A stretch of 64,000 nt of DNA from Phycisphaerales bacterium Planc_01 (GCA_001603075.1 LVBB01000022.1:48731-112730), one strand, 5' to 3'. Positions 1 through 9,977 are shown, counted from the first letter of the stretch. The notes: a model not told the origin generated them from the sequence alone. Numbers and translations: made by a program.

Positions 1-834
1 CAGATCGCAGATGCCCAATCGTTCACGCACGACAGCGGCCTCCATCCGCTCGATGTGCCGCCGTACGCCGACGATATCGCCCTGCGGATCGTCAGCACCC
101 AGCGGCCGCGCCAGGGATTGCTGTTCGAAAGCGATTTCGAAACCGAAGACCTCAAGGGCTGGAGGACATCGGGCAACGCCCCGCGTGTCACCGGCGCCCT
201 CGCCCGGGCCGGCCGGCAGGCCATGCAGACCTCGCTCGATCGCGACAGAGACAGGGTTTCGTACCGTACCGAGGTCAGCGGCCCCGGCGCCGACGTCGGC
301 AAAGAGTACTGGTATGGTTTCAGCATCCTGCTGCCTGAGGATTACCAGCCCGACGGGATATGGGAGATCGTGGCCCAGTGGCACGGCGTGCCCGACTTCG
401 ACATCGGCGAAGACTGGCGCAATCCCGTCATGGCGCTGTCCACGACCGGCGGCCGCTGGGGCTGGGTCAGCCGCTGGGACGCCAAACGCAATACGTTCGA
501 AAGCGGGACCCGCCAGTACGGCGGGACGCAGCACTACGATCTTGGTCCCTACCGCAAAGGCGTCTGGACCGACTGGGTCGTTCATGTCAAATGGTCGTAT
601 GGACGGGACGGATTTCTGCGCGTCTGGAAAGACGGCGTCGAGGTCGTCGACCAGAACGGGCCCAACGCGTTCAACGACGAGCGCGGCCCCTATTTCAAGA
701 TGGGCCTCTATAAGGGTTGGGCCGATGCCGATCGGCCCAGCGATGCCGTGAGCCGGCGCATCCTCTACCATGACGAGTTCCGCATGGGCGGAGCCGAGGC
801 CGGCTACGACGACGTCGCGCCCGGACCACGGTGA
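1..834 (+). CDS. Polysaccharide-lyase-like secreted protein, 5' partial
   Basis: The reading frame is open from base 1, so the gene begins upstream of the window. The visible 277 residues match the beta-jelly-roll heparin-lyase-like fold (Polysacc_lyase type): a segment with YWYGFSILLPEDY, then a QWHGVPD stretch, W-rich strands and a closing KMGLYKGW motif. These proteins cleave or bind acidic polysaccharides outside the cytoplasm. The signal peptide, if any, lies outside the window. The stop overlaps the mnmA start by four bases (GTGA), so the two genes are translationally coupled although functionally unrelated. Lyase activity is inferred from fold resemblance only. Confidence 0.6.
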   Translation, partial: QIADAQSFTHDSGLHPLDVPPYADDIALRIVSTQRPRQGLLFESDFETEDLKGWRTSGNAPRVTGALARAGRQAMQTSLDRDRDRVSYRTEVSGPGADVGKEYWYGFSILLPEDYQPDGIWEIVAQWHGVPDFDIGEDWRNPVMALSTTGGRWGWVSRWDAKRNTFESGTRQYGGTQHYDLGPYRKGVWTDWVVHVKWSYGRDGFLRVWKDGVEVVDQNGPNAFNDERGPYFKMGLYKGWADADRPSDAVSRRILYHDEFRMGGAEAGYDDVAPGPR

Positions 835-1886
835 CGGCCGACAGACACAACGTGGTCGTCGCCCTGAGCGGGGGCGTCGACAGCTCCGTCGCTGCGGCCC
901 TGCTGCTCGAATCGGGCTGCAACGTCCAGGGCGTGTTCATGATCACCTGCGAGCAGGGCCGCCGTGCCCAGGCGGAAGCCGAAGAGGTGGCCCGCCGCCT
1001 CGGCCTCCAGTTGACCGTGCTGGATCTGTGCGACGACTTTGCGCAGATTCTCGGCTACTTCTTCGACGAATACGCCAAGGCCCGCACGCCCAACCCCTGC
1101 GTGATGTGCAACCGGCTGGTCAAGTTCGGCAAGCTCTGGGATTTTGCCCGCCAGGCGCAGGCCGAGTACCTCGCCACCGGTCATTACGCCAAAGTGCTCC
1201 AGCGCGATGGAGCCGTCGGCCTCTACGAAGGCGCGGACCCGGCGAAGGACCAGTCCTACGCCCTGTCGATGATCCGCCGCGACGTGCTCGCTCACGTCCT
1301 GCTGCCCATGGGCGAACACTCCAAGGACCAGACCCGACAGATCGCGCGACGACTGGCCCTCGGCACAGAGGCCAAAGCGGAGTCGCAGGAGATCTGCTTC
1401 ATCCCCGACGACGACTATGTCGCGTTGCTCGAACGGCGCCACCCTGAACTGATCCGGCAAGGCCAGATCGTGGACTGTTCCGGCAAGGTGCTCGGCACGC
1501 ACCAGGGCATCCACCGTTTCACGATCGGCCAGCGGCGCGGCCTGCGCGTGGCGATGGGCAAGCCCTACTATGTTATCGGTCTCGACGCTGGCAGCAACAC
1601 GGTGATCCTGGGCCCGAAGGAAGAGGTGATGCACCGCCGCCTGACAGCCGGCGAAGTGAACTGGCTAATCGAGCCACCTCAGTCCGCTTTCAGCGCGACG
1701 GTCAAGATTCGCTACAACGACCGCGGCAAGCCTGCGACGGTGCATCCGGTCGGTCGCCTCGCCGAGGTCGAATTCGACAAACCCAACATGGCCATCACGC
1801 CCGGACAGCTCGCCGTCTTCTACGTGGACGAAGGCCGCCTGCGACGCGTCGCGGGCGCCGGATGGATCGAACGAGCCGACGATTGA
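831..1886 (+). CDS. mnmA: tRNA-specific 2-thiouridylase MnmA
   Basis: MnmA adenylates U34 of tRNA-Lys, Glu and Gln and inserts sulfur at C2, receiving it from a persulfide relay. The protein has 351 residues, close to the usual 350-370. The N-terminal PP-loop SGGVDSS lies at residues 13-19. The catalytic cysteine pair is visible as Cys93 in NPCVMCN and Cys189 in EICFIPDD. The C-terminal half contains HRFTIGQRRG, typical of the family's tRNA-binding and beta-barrel part. The start is GTG, overlapping the previous stop by four bases. A cognate substrate, tRNA-Lys(TTT), is encoded at 16118. Confidence 0.95.
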   Translation: MTADRHNVVVALSGGVDSSVAAALLLESGCNVQGVFMITCEQGRRAQAEAEEVARRLGLQLTVLDLCDDFAQILGYFFDEYAKARTPNPCVMCNRLVKFGKLWDFARQAQAEYLATGHYAKVLQRDGAVGLYEGADPAKDQSYALSMIRRDVLAHVLLPMGEHSKDQTRQIARRLALGTEAKAESQEICFIPDDDYVALLERRHPELIRQGQIVDCSGKVLGTHQGIHRFTIGQRRGLRVAMGKPYYVIGLDAGSNTVILGPKEEVMHRRLTAGEVNWLIEPPQSAFSATVKIRYNDRGKPATVHPVGRLAEVEFDKPNMAITPGQLAVFYVDEGRLRRVAGAGWIERADD

Positions 1887-1927
1887 ACGTTGATGAAGTC
1901 CATTCACACAGATGAGGCGATCGAGTC

Positions 1928-1956
1928 TTGCCGTCCAGCCGAGGAGGAGGTATAAT
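1928..1956 (+). promoter_or_regulatory. Candidate sigma-70 promoter just before the GT9 gene
   Basis: TTGCCG at 1928-1933 and a perfect TATAAT at 1951-1956 are separated by 17 bases. Transcription would begin near 1963, only about five bases before the ATG at 1968. The GGAGG stretch at 1945-1950 would then lie upstream of the transcript and is also too far (17 bases) from the ATG to be a normal ribosome binding site. This suggests a nearly leaderless message. Picked by eye. Confidence 0.45.
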
Positions 1957-1967
1957 CAACGGTCATA

Positions 1968-3047
1968 ATGGCGCAGACCAGCAACGACATTCTGAGTTTG
2001 CTCGAAGCCGAAGGCGCCCAGGCGGCCAAGGAGGCCCAACGAGGTGTCATTCTTCAGCCGGGGGCCCTGGGCGACTGCATCTTGACGCTGCCCCTGGTCA
2101 AGGTGATGACCGAGGCGCTGGGGCTCGGCGGCGTCGATCTCGTCGGGCATAGCGAGTATATCGGCATCCTGCCGGGCCGCAGTTGCGTCAGCGGCATCCG
2201 TTCCATCGACTCCACCGAGTTGCACCGCCTCTTCGTCGAGCCGGACAAGTTCGATCTGGCCGACCGCGATCCCCTGATCAACACGTTCGCCGACTACGCA
2301 TGGATCGTCACGTTTCTTGGCGAGCCGGACGGACCCTTCGAACAGAACCTGATTTTCACGGCCAATTGCAGCCACAGCGCCGAGATCATCACCCTGTCGC
2401 TCAAACCGCCCCAGGACACCGGGCAGCACGTCGCGGAGCACTACGTCCGCCAGTTCGCTCGTCAGAGCGGCCTGCCGCCGGACCGCGCCGGCATCGCCGC
2501 CACCGAACCGCTGATCCGTGTCACCGACGCCGATCGCGAACGAGGGCTCGACATGCTCGAACAGACGGGCATCGATCCGTCCAAGCGGCTGGTGGTGATC
2601 CACCCCGGCAGTGGTGGACGCCATAAATGCTGGCACATCAGCAACTTCCTCGGCATCGCACAGGCGCTTCGCGCCGGCGCAATCGAGGTCCTGTTTCTGC
2701 TCGGACCGGCGGAGGTGGAACGCTTCGAGAATATCGACAAGGCGCGCCTGTACGGTGCCGCCAAGTGCGTCGCGCATCTTTCGCTCAGTCAGGTCGTCGA
2801 TCTCCTGGCCTGCACCGACGCCGTCGTGGGCAATGACAGCGGGGTCACGCATCTGGCCGCTGGGTTGGGGTTGCGCACGTTCGCTATGTTCGGTCCGACC
2901 GATCCGGCCCTGTACAAACCCATCGGTCCGGCGGTAACAGTCCTTCAGGACCCGCACGACCGGTTCACCCGTCAGCCCAATCCCGACCTCCAAAGGGCCG
3001 TTATCGAAGGCATCCTCGCGTCCCCTTCCGACGGCCCTGTGCACTAA
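1968..3047 (+). CDS. Glycosyltransferase family 9 (heptosyltransferase-like)
   Basis: The 359-residue cytoplasmic protein has the two-Rossmann GT-B organisation of ADP-heptose:LPS heptosyltransferases. The N-terminal acceptor-side motif PGALGDCILTLPLVKV lies near residues 30-45. The nucleotide-sugar domain has VIHPGSGGRHKCWH, followed by GNDSGVTHLAAGLGL and the MFGPTDP loop that closes the donor site in GT9 enzymes. GT9 proteins extend the inner core of lipopolysaccharide. The neighbouring lpxI supports a role in outer-membrane glycolipid assembly. Which sugar is transferred cannot be read from the sequence. Confidence 0.85.
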   Translation: MAQTSNDILSLLEAEGAQAAKEAQRGVILQPGALGDCILTLPLVKVMTEALGLGGVDLVGHSEYIGILPGRSCVSGIRSIDSTELHRLFVEPDKFDLADRDPLINTFADYAWIVTFLGEPDGPFEQNLIFTANCSHSAEIITLSLKPPQDTGQHVAEHYVRQFARQSGLPPDRAGIAATEPLIRVTDADRERGLDMLEQTGIDPSKRLVVIHPGSGGRHKCWHISNFLGIAQALRAGAIEVLFLLGPAEVERFENIDKARLYGAAKCVAHLSLSQVVDLLACTDAVVGNDSGVTHLAAGLGLRTFAMFGPTDPALYKPIGPAVTVLQDPHDRFTRQPNPDLQRAVIEGILASPSDGPVH

Positions 3048-3242
3048 CCCCAACTCCCTTCAGCGTATCGCGGTGCGCACTTGACCACATCAGACCATCG
3101 GATAGAATCCGCCCTGGGTCCTCTCGTTGCATCCCTGTGCTTGTCGCGCAGCGAGAAGAAGGCCACCGGAAGACGGTGTCGTCAGTTCCATGAGATCACA
3201 GATGATCCGTCGCAACAGCAGAATTCTCGCAGGACGTAGCGC

Positions 3243-4079
3243 ATGACGGAGCCCAACGTCGTCGGTCTGATCGCAGGCGGAGGCCGGCTGCCTTTTATGG
3301 TGGCCGCCGGCGCCAGAGCATCGGGCTGCCGCGTGGTGTGTGTCGGGCTGGCCGGCTACGTGGACGCATCGCTGGCGGCCGAGGTGGACGTATTCTACGA
3401 AGCCGCCGTGGCCCGTCCCGGCAGTTGGATTCGCCGCCTCCGCAAACATGGCGCGATCGATACGATCATGGTCGGCACCGTCACGAAGTCGCACCTGTTC
3501 ACGCGGAGGCGCATCCTGCGCTACGTGCCGGACTGGCGGGCGTTCCGCATCTACTACTGGCGGCTTCGCGGCCGGCCCAAACAAACAGACGTGCTCCTGA
3601 GGGCCCTGGCCGACGAGCTGGCCACCGGCGGCATTCGCTTGGAGAACTCCACGATGTACTGCGAGCAATACATGGCCGATTCGGGCGTCATGACGAAACA
3701 CCAGCCCGGCGCACAGGTGCTTGGCGATATCGAGTTCGGCTGGCCGCTGGCCAGGCAGCTCGGCGACATGGACATCGGCCAGGCGATCGCCGTCCGCGAA
3801 CGGGAAGTGATCGCCGTCGAGGCCATCGAGGGCACCGCCGAGATGATCAAGCGGGCCGGCCAGTTCTGCAAGGCCGGAGGATGGACCCTCATCAAGACCG
3901 CCAAGCCCAAGCAGGATCCGCGCTTCGATGTCCCCTGCGTCGGACCCGAGACGATCCGTGACCTCGCCGCCGGCGGCGCCGCGTGCCTGGCGATCGAAGC
4001 GGGCAAGACCATCGTCATCGACAAGCCCCAGACCATCGCCCTCGCCGACGAGTTGGGCATCTGCATCGTCGGCCGCTGA
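3243..4079 (+). CDS. lpxI: UDP-2,3-diacylglucosamine pyrophosphatase LpxI
   Basis: LpxI hydrolyses UDP-2,3-diacylglucosamine to lipid X and UMP in lipid A synthesis, replacing LpxH in many non-enterobacterial lineages. The 278 residues are the normal length. The N-terminus VGLIAGGGRLPFMVA is the family signature. The C-terminal half carries GGWTLIKTAKPKQDPRFDVP and the run GPETIRDLAAGGAACLAIEAG, both typical of the DUF1009/LpxI domain. It stands alone between the GT9 gene and a convergent membrane gene. Its presence indicates that the organism makes lipid A. Confidence 0.92.
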   Translation: MTEPNVVGLIAGGGRLPFMVAAGARASGCRVVCVGLAGYVDASLAAEVDVFYEAAVARPGSWIRRLRKHGAIDTIMVGTVTKSHLFTRRRILRYVPDWRAFRIYYWRLRGRPKQTDVLLRALADELATGGIRLENSTMYCEQYMADSGVMTKHQPGAQVLGDIEFGWPLARQLGDMDIGQAIAVREREVIAVEAIEGTAEMIKRAGQFCKAGGWTLIKTAKPKQDPRFDVPCVGPETIRDLAAGGAACLAIEAGKTIVIDKPQTIALADELGICIVGR

Positions 4080-4096
4080 GCGCGCCGGACCTCGGA

Positions 4097-6040
4097 CTAT
4101 TGCGCCCCCATTCTTTGCAGTTCCATCGTCGCCCTGGAGTCGCCTGTCTGCTGCGATTTTCGCAGCGTCTCGACAGCCCGTTCGGTTTGTCCCAGCCTCT
4201 GGTAGGCCATCCCGAGAAAGAGATACGCCGAGCCCAGGTCCGGATATGCCAGATCGATCGCCCGCGTCAGCAGGCGCACCGCCTGCTCGGTGGCCCCCGT
4301 CTGGAGCCGCACGGCCCCGAGCCAGAAGGTTGCCTGCGCATGGGCCGGATGAAGCCGTAACACCGCTTCGTAATCGGCCATGGCCCGACCCCACTGCTCT
4401 ATCGCTCGATACGCGTCGGCGCGTTCGCATAGGGCCCGTACATTCGCCGCATCACCCTCGATGGCCGCGCTGAAATCTGCGATCGCCCCGGCCGGGTCTC
4501 CCATCTTCTGCTTCGCCATGCCTCGATTGATGAGGTAGTCGCCCTTGGGCCTGGCCTCGACCGCACGGTCAAAATCGGCCAGAGCCTCCTGCCAGCGGCC
4601 GAGATAGGCATGGCAGCCGCCACGATTGTTCCATGCAAGACCCGAACGGGGATTGAGCTGCAAAGCCCTGTCGAAATCGGCGATCGCCGCCTCATGGCGG
4701 CCTGCCTCGGCCTCGGCCAGACCGCGATTGAGCCAAGCGACCCAGAGGTCTGTCCGTTTGCTGATGACGTCGTTCCACAGCGTCAGACTGTCTTTCCAGA
4801 CCGCGATTCGCCGGAATGTGGCATACAATAGAAGGACCATCACGACTGCCAGGCCCGTCAGTGCCGCCGTCTTTGAGATGCGGCTGCGCGAAGCGATCCG
4901 CACGACCAGAGTCCCGACAAGGAAGAACAGCCCGACACAGGGGACATAGGCGTAGCGATCGCAGACCATCAGCTCGCTGATCGGGACAACCTGGATTACC
5001 AGGACAAGCGAAGCGACCATGAACAGCGCCGCGAAGGCCAGGAGCCGGCGGTGCCTGCCGCTGAACCATATTCCCACCGCCAGAGCCACCAGGACAAGGG
5101 GCGCCAGATAGAACAGGGCCGGCAGCCATCCATCCGCCTTGCTCGGAAACGGATAGAACACCGACAGGTTCGCCGGCCAGAGCAGCTTGCCGACGTACCA
5201 CAGACACGAATAGCACACGATGCAGACCCGCTCCAGCAGCGAGTACCGCAAAGCGAAATCCTGAAGGTGGCCGGCGCCGCCGCGGGCGTACACCGCAATC
5301 GCGCCGAATACGATCGACAGCAGGACGAAGGGCGCCTTTTCGAGAAGGACCCGGCGGACCGGCCGCCGCCCCAGATACAGATCGATCACAACCAGCACCA
5401 GCGGGAGCGTCGCGGCACTGGACTTCGCCAACAGGGCCAGCAGAAACAACCCCCACACCATCGCCAGATGCCGCATCCTGCCGGATTTCGCATACGCCAG
5501 ATAGACGATCAAACCCCCCAGGTAGAACGACGTCGAGAGCAGAATGCTCAGCGAGGAGACCCACGCCACAACCTCGACTTGAAGTGGATGAATCGCAAAC
5601 AGCGCCGCCACGATCAACGCGATGGCTGTCCGCTGCGACAGCGACCGGACCAGGACATATACCAGGAGGATATTCGCCAGATGCAGCAGGACGTTGACCG
5701 TGTGGTAGCCCCTGGGGTCGAGCTCGAAGAAGCGGTACTGCACCGCGAAGACCAACGACGTGAGAGGCTGATACAAGGAAACCGTGAAGCTGGAGAAGAT
5801 GCGATTGAGACCCTCCGCCGACAAATCGCGGATCACCGGGTTGGCGACCACCTGCTTGTCGTCGTCCCAGTTGGTGAAGCCGTTGTCCAACGCCGGCAGA
5901 TAGAGAAGCGCCGTGATGGCTACCACAAGCCCCACCCCCACCCGACGACGCCAACGCCCGGGCACTGCGTCTGTGCGTCCCGGTTCCCCTTTGGTTCTCA
6001 CCGGCTGCCTGTGTATTCGCTTGCCTTTGCTCTGCGCCAT
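4097..6040 (-). CDS. Membrane protein with GT-C-like and TPR domains (TMTC-like)
   Basis: The 647-residue protein starts with a basic cytoplasmic tail and a first membrane helix at about residues 30-48, followed by NGFTNWDDDKQVVANP, a luminal loop with acidic residues as in protein O-mannosyltransferase/TMTC-like GT-C proteins. About ten further hydrophobic helices run to about residue 400. The C-terminal 230 residues contain at least five TPR units (for example WNNRGGCHAYLGRWQEALAD). Proteins of this design are common in planctomycetes and may glycosylate secreted proteins. Transferase activity is inferred from topology only. It is convergent with lpxI. Confidence 0.75.
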   Translation of the reverse strand: MAQSKGKRIHRQPVRTKGEPGRTDAVPGRWRRRVGVGLVVAITALLYLPALDNGFTNWDDDKQVVANPVIRDLSAEGLNRIFSSFTVSLYQPLTSLVFAVQYRFFELDPRGYHTVNVLLHLANILLVYVLVRSLSQRTAIALIVAALFAIHPLQVEVVAWVSSLSILLSTSFYLGGLIVYLAYAKSGRMRHLAMVWGLFLLALLAKSSAATLPLVLVVIDLYLGRRPVRRVLLEKAPFVLLSIVFGAIAVYARGGAGHLQDFALRYSLLERVCIVCYSCLWYVGKLLWPANLSVFYPFPSKADGWLPALFYLAPLVLVALAVGIWFSGRHRRLLAFAALFMVASLVLVIQVVPISELMVCDRYAYVPCVGLFFLVGTLVVRIASRSRISKTAALTGLAVVMVLLLYATFRRIAVWKDSLTLWNDVISKRTDLWVAWLNRGLAEAEAGRHEAAIADFDRALQLNPRSGLAWNNRGGCHAYLGRWQEALADFDRAVEARPKGDYLINRGMAKQKMGDPAGAIADFSAAIEGDAANVRALCERADAYRAIEQWGRAMADYEAVLRLHPAHAQATFWLGAVRLQTGATEQAVRLLTRAIDLAYPDLGSAYLFLGMAYQRLGQTERAVETLRKSQQTGDSRATMELQRMGAQ

Positions 6041-6210
6041 GCGATCTCGACCGATAACGGGAAATCACGAGCCAACCGTTCTGCACCCATCCCACATCAG
6101 CGACATGACCCGATCCTTCGGTGGCTGTGATCTGATGAGGCCACTGTATCAGAGTCCGACCGCTGCGGCAACGGCACATCAGGCTCCTGAGGCGTAGCAG
6201 GAGCCCCGAT

Positions 6211-6255
6211 CAAAAGGAAACGCCGCATACACTCCATGCGAGCGTACGCGGCGTT
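6211..6255 (-). terminator. Hairpin terminator behind the LamG gene
   Basis: AACGCCGCATAC (6219-6230) and GTACGCGGCGTT (6244-6255) form a 12-base-pair stem with one mismatch and a 13-base loop. Read on the minus strand the stem is followed by TTCCTTTT. It lies about 60 bases past the stop codon of the LamG-protein gene, as expected for an intrinsic terminator. Confidence 0.6.
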
Positions 6256-6315
6256 CTTCAATCGCGCGGCAAGATGCGATTCTGGCACGTCTGCCACGAG
6301 CCTGCGATTTACATA

Positions 6316-8889
6316 CTATTGTTCTACGGCCGGCTCCAGGGCCTTGACCTCCTCGGCCGAGAGGGCTCGGTCGTACACGCGGAAATCATCCAGGATGCCG
6401 TTGCAGTCCTCGTTGTCGCGATGGCCGCCGCCCAGGAACACGGTCGAGCCCGGATCGACCCACTCGGACTGGTTGCTGGTTACGAATTCGCCATTCATGT
6501 AGAGCAACTGGTCGACGACGGCCGGGTTGTCGGAACCTCGTTCCCAGGTCATCACGATGTGATACCAGTTCTGGGCTTCCATGAAATAGCCGCGGACGTA
6601 GCCTGTCTGTATCCGGCCGGCGAATTCGCCGCTGCCGTAGACCCACATCTCCCAGTCGTTGCCGTCGCCGCTGTTGTCGAGGATGCTGTTGTAGTTGTAG
6701 AGCATCGTCGGCTGGAACCACAGCGAGATCGTGCCCCGGCCGGCGTAGACGAAGTCGATCGCAACATAGTCATTGTCGGTGCTGCCGTCGGTCCCGGACA
6801 GTTGCAGAGCCTGTCCGTGGACGCCCTCGACGAACGCATGATCGCCGTCGACGCCATCTACCAGGTACGCGGGGAAACCACCGGCGACATCAACGACATC
6901 TCCATCGAGAGGCAGGTGAACGATCAGACCCGAATCCCCGAAGGGCCACACGTCGATGACGACGCTGTCGCTATCGGTGAATTGCCCATCGTCGGCGATC
7001 AGCGAAAACGTATACAAGCCCGGAACGGTGATGACCATGGTGGTCTGTGCGGCGGTCGGGTCCTCGATCGTCACGTCCGCGGGCCCGTCCACCATCTGCC
7101 ACAATTGGGTGACTTCGCCGTTTGGACTGCCGTCGACGTCTTCGACACTGCCGGTCAGGATCACCGTCACCGAGCCGGCCGGCGTGAGCCATACCGTCTG
7201 GTCTTCGCCCGCATCGGCGGACGGCGGCTTGTTGTCGGGATAGACCAATTCCAGAATTCTCTCGGGAGTGATGGCCCGATCGAAGATCATCACTTCGTCA
7301 AACGTGCTGTTGCAGAACATGTTGTTGGGATGACCGCCGCCCAGGAAGAAGGTGGCGCCCGGATCGATCCAGGTGCCGGTCGTCTGCTCCATCAGAGCAG
7401 CGTTGACGTACAACTGCGTGGTGACCCGGCCGGGTTGATTGGGATCGCGCGCCCAGGTGCAGGCGAAGTGCCACCACCGGTCCTGGCCATTGCCGTCGCC
7501 GGCCAGGATATTGAGGTTGGCCGTCACCGCGGTATCGCTCTCCACGCGGAAACGGGCGCGCGAGTCGCCATAAATCCACATCTCCCAATCATCGCCGTTG
7601 CCGGAGTTGTCGAAGATGGAGTGGTAATTATAGAAATTGAGGGGCTTGACCCACATCGCAATGGTGCCGCTGTCCGGCAGCACAAGGTCGAGAGCGACCC
7701 AGTCCCCTTCCTGCGTCAGATCGTCACTGAGCAGGTTCAAGCCCTGTCCAACCCGGGCCTCTGTGTACTCGGAAATCCCGTCGCGACCGTCCACGATCCT
7801 GCCCTTGTTGTTGTTTCCTGAGGCGTCGTTGACGTCCTGACCATTCCAGGGCTCTTCGAAATTCCAGTACACGATCAGGTCGTTGTAGTCATGGACCCAG
7901 GCACTGATCACGACGCGATCTCCGGCCACAAACTCGCCGTCGTCGGCCGACAGTTCCAGCGTGTACTGGCCGGGTGCAGTGATCGTGGCCGTAGCGGTCG
8001 CGCTGTCGGCCGGTTCGATCGCGACCGCATCCGGCCCGGCGACCTTCCGCCACACCACCGTCACGTTCGGATCTTCATCCCTGATGGTGCCCACCAACTC
8101 GACCACCGCCATGCCGGTCTCGTCCAGCTCAACGGTCTGATTGGCGCCGGCGTCAACCGTCGGGGCGACATTCTCACGCAGCACGGTGTCACCGGCCAGC
8201 CCGAGCGACAAGACCTCGCTGGCAGTCAGCGGTCGGTCCCAGATGGCCACCGTGGTGATGTCGATCGGCGCGTCGTCGCCATCCTGGTTGTATCCGGCGC
8301 AGAACAGCAGGAGCGTTTCGGCCAGGCTGTAACGCCCGTCGATCCCCTGCTGATTGCCCTTGAGGATCTCGACGCCATCGAAATATACGTCATGCCGAGC
8401 CCCGTTGTCGACGACGATCACCATCCGATACCAGATGTCCGCTTCGGTAGTGAAGCCGGCGGCGCTGGTGTAGCCGACGCTGCTGATGCCCACGGCGCCG
8501 GAGGAGTTGATGGTCCAGTCGGAATCGTCGGCGTTGGTCGGATCGGTCTGGAACAGGTCGTTGTACCCGTTGGGCGGATCGTTCAGGCTGCCGGGCAGGT
8601 ACGCGAAATCGATCAGCAGGGTCCATTCGTTGACCTTGCTTCCCCCTCCGTTCGGAGCGATGCCGTGCGTGCAGACAAAGTAGCTGCCCTCGCCGATCGT
8701 GATCGCGCCGTCGTCGGCATCGACGCCGAAGATTTCCTCGATTGTTCCGACCAGTTCCAGCGGCGCGCCGATCGTCGCAGCCGTGTGATCCGGACCGTTG
8801 AATTCCCACAGCCCTTTCGGCTCGGGAATCTGTGCCTGCCCCTGCGAGGCGCAGGCCGCCATGAGCAGTAACCACGTGAGTCTTTTCAT
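6316..8889 (-). CDS. Secreted protein with three LamG-like and two PKD-like domains
   Basis: The ATG at 8889 is preceded by AAGGAG at good spacing and opens a signal peptide (MKRLTWLLLMAACASQGQAQ); an upstream in-frame start lacks both. The mature protein (857 residues in total) alternates modules. LamG/concanavalin-like domains lie at about 22-235, 340-555 and 650-857, the latter two each with a SIFDNSG.GDDWEMW-type segment and an FLGGGH strand. Two PKD-like domains lie at about 240-335 and 556-650, each with DAG.(N/D)QTV and ADDG(E/Q)F. LamG modules bind carbohydrate, so a cell-surface or secreted glycan-binding role is likely. No catalytic domain was recognised. A pseudopilin gene lies 41 bases upstream on the same strand. 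Confidence 0.75.
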   Translation of the reverse strand: MKRLTWLLLMAACASQGQAQIPEPKGLWEFNGPDHTAATIGAPLELVGTIEEIFGVDADDGAITIGEGSYFVCTHGIAPNGGGSKVNEWTLLIDFAYLPGSLNDPPNGYNDLFQTDPTNADDSDWTINSSGAVGISSVGYTSAAGFTTEADIWYRMVIVVDNGARHDVYFDGVEILKGNQQGIDGRYSLAETLLLFCAGYNQDGDDAPIDITTVAIWDRPLTASEVLSLGLAGDTVLRENVAPTVDAGANQTVELDETGMAVVELVGTIRDEDPNVTVVWRKVAGPDAVAIEPADSATATATITAPGQYTLELSADDGEFVAGDRVVISAWVHDYNDLIVYWNFEEPWNGQDVNDASGNNNKGRIVDGRDGISEYTEARVGQGLNLLSDDLTQEGDWVALDLVLPDSGTIAMWVKPLNFYNYHSIFDNSGNGDDWEMWIYGDSRARFRVESDTAVTANLNILAGDGNGQDRWWHFACTWARDPNQPGRVTTQLYVNAALMEQTTGTWIDPGATFFLGGGHPNNMFCNSTFDEVMIFDRAITPERILELVYPDNKPPSADAGEDQTVWLTPAGSVTVILTGSVEDVDGSPNGEVTQLWQMVDGPADVTIEDPTAAQTTMVITVPGLYTFSLIADDGQFTDSDSVVIDVWPFGDSGLIVHLPLDGDVVDVAGGFPAYLVDGVDGDHAFVEGVHGQALQLSGTDGSTDNDYVAIDFVYAGRGTISLWFQPTMLYNYNSILDNSGDGNDWEMWVYGSGEFAGRIQTGYVRGYFMEAQNWYHIVMTWERGSDNPAVVDQLLYMNGEFVTSNQSEWVDPGSTVFLGGGHRDNEDCNGILDDFRVYDRALSAEEVKALEPAVEQ

Positions 8890-8930
8890 GCCTTTCTCCT
8901 TTTTGCTGAGTTGTGATGGGTGCCGCAGCT

Positions 8931-9683
8931 CTATTGAGTATTCAGAGGCGACAGACGCGCGCCGTCCGGTGCACAATACCGCCAGGAATCCTCCCGATGC
9001 ACGGTCTGGACCTGACCGTCAAGGAATACCGCGTTCACAACCCCCTTCTCGGGATCGCGCGTCAGGTGGAAGGTGCCGAAGCTGTCCCACTTCTGATAAA
9101 CGCACATGGCGGTATCGTTGAAGGCATAGATGTTGTACGGTTCGGTGATCCAGAGATTCTCTTCGGCGAAGAAGAAGACCTCCGAGTGACGTTTGATGCT
9201 GATGGCGTTCTTCAGACTGAGATAGGAGTTCATCGCGTAGTTGTAGTTCGGTTCGATCGGCACGCTCTCGACATGCTGGGGGTGCGTCGGGCCGTACTCG
9301 TACGCAATTCGATAGAAGGACGGGCAGATATGGATGCCTTTGCCCTTGAGATAGGGCCAGAAGGGTCCGGCGTATTCCGGGTGCTTCTCGAGATCATAAT
9401 CCGGGTTGTGCCAGCGGCAGTACCGGTGCGGCTCACCCCGGTACTCTTCGTGCTTGTTGTAGAAACTGGTCCAGGCGTCCGGCATCTTCCCGTTGTTGTC
9501 GTCGATATACATGAACGCCAGAACGCCATAGGATTTGAGATTCGACTTGCAGACGACGAATCGCGCCTGCTCTCTCGATCGATTCAGGGCCGGCACCAGA
9601 ATGCCGATCAGGACTGCCATAATGGCAATTACGACCAACAGCTCGATCAACGTGAATCCCGTGTGTCGGTGGTTCCTCATCAT
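8931..9683 (-). CDS. Type IV pseudopilin-like protein (prepilin N-terminus)
   Basis: The N-terminus is [20 protein letters not shown]. Cleavage by a prepilin peptidase after Gly would leave Phe1 and Glu5 followed by a hydrophobic helix, as in type II secretion pseudopilins (PulG/GspH-like). The chosen ATG at 9683 has AGAGG seven bases upstream. The body (about 250 residues) has [20 protein letters not shown] and later FLDGQV, features of the large planctomycete family of orphan pseudopilin-like proteins. Only 41 bases separate it from the downstream LamG gene, so co-transcription is likely. Substrate and assembly partners are unknown. Confidence 0.8.
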   Translation of the reverse strand: MMRNHRHTGFTLIELLVVIAIMAVLIGILVPALNRSREQARFVVCKSNLKSYGVLAFMYIDDNNGKMPDAWTSFYNKHEEYRGEPHRYCRWHNPDYDLEKHPEYAGPFWPYLKGKGIHICPSFYRIAYEYGPTHPQHVESVPIEPNYNYAMNSYLSLKNAISIKRHSEVFFFAEENLWITEPYNIYAFNDTAMCVYQKWDSFGTFHLTRDPEKGVVNAVFLDGQVQTVHREDSWRYCAPDGARLSPLNTQ

Positions 9684-9949
9684 CCCATATCCTCTAAGCG
9701 ACGCAGAGCATTGACATTCGATACGAAACACGCGTCTATTTACGGCATTCGTGTTTTGAGTTGATTAGGATTGCATTTGAAATCTGTTGTGCCTCCATCT
9801 CCTGACACGGAGCGGACAGGACGAATCCCATCCACCTCGCGTCACCGGCATCCCTTGGCATCCACATTTCCTATACAATAACGGCACAAGAAAGACAAGC
9901 AAATTCGCCCCCCCTCTGCCCTGGATGCATGTCCGACCCATGTTTCGGA

Positions 9950-9977
9950 TTGCTGGCACCGTTCGCCCAGGTATAAT
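9950..9977 (+). promoter_or_regulatory. Candidate promoter for the CE15-SGNH esterase gene
   Basis: TTGCTG (9950-9955) and TATAAT (9972-9977) are 16 bases apart, giving a predicted start near 9984 and a 5' leader of about 65 bases to the ATG at 10049. The rest of the 365-base gap from 9684 to 10048 shows no gene or clear repeat. Confidence 0.45.
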
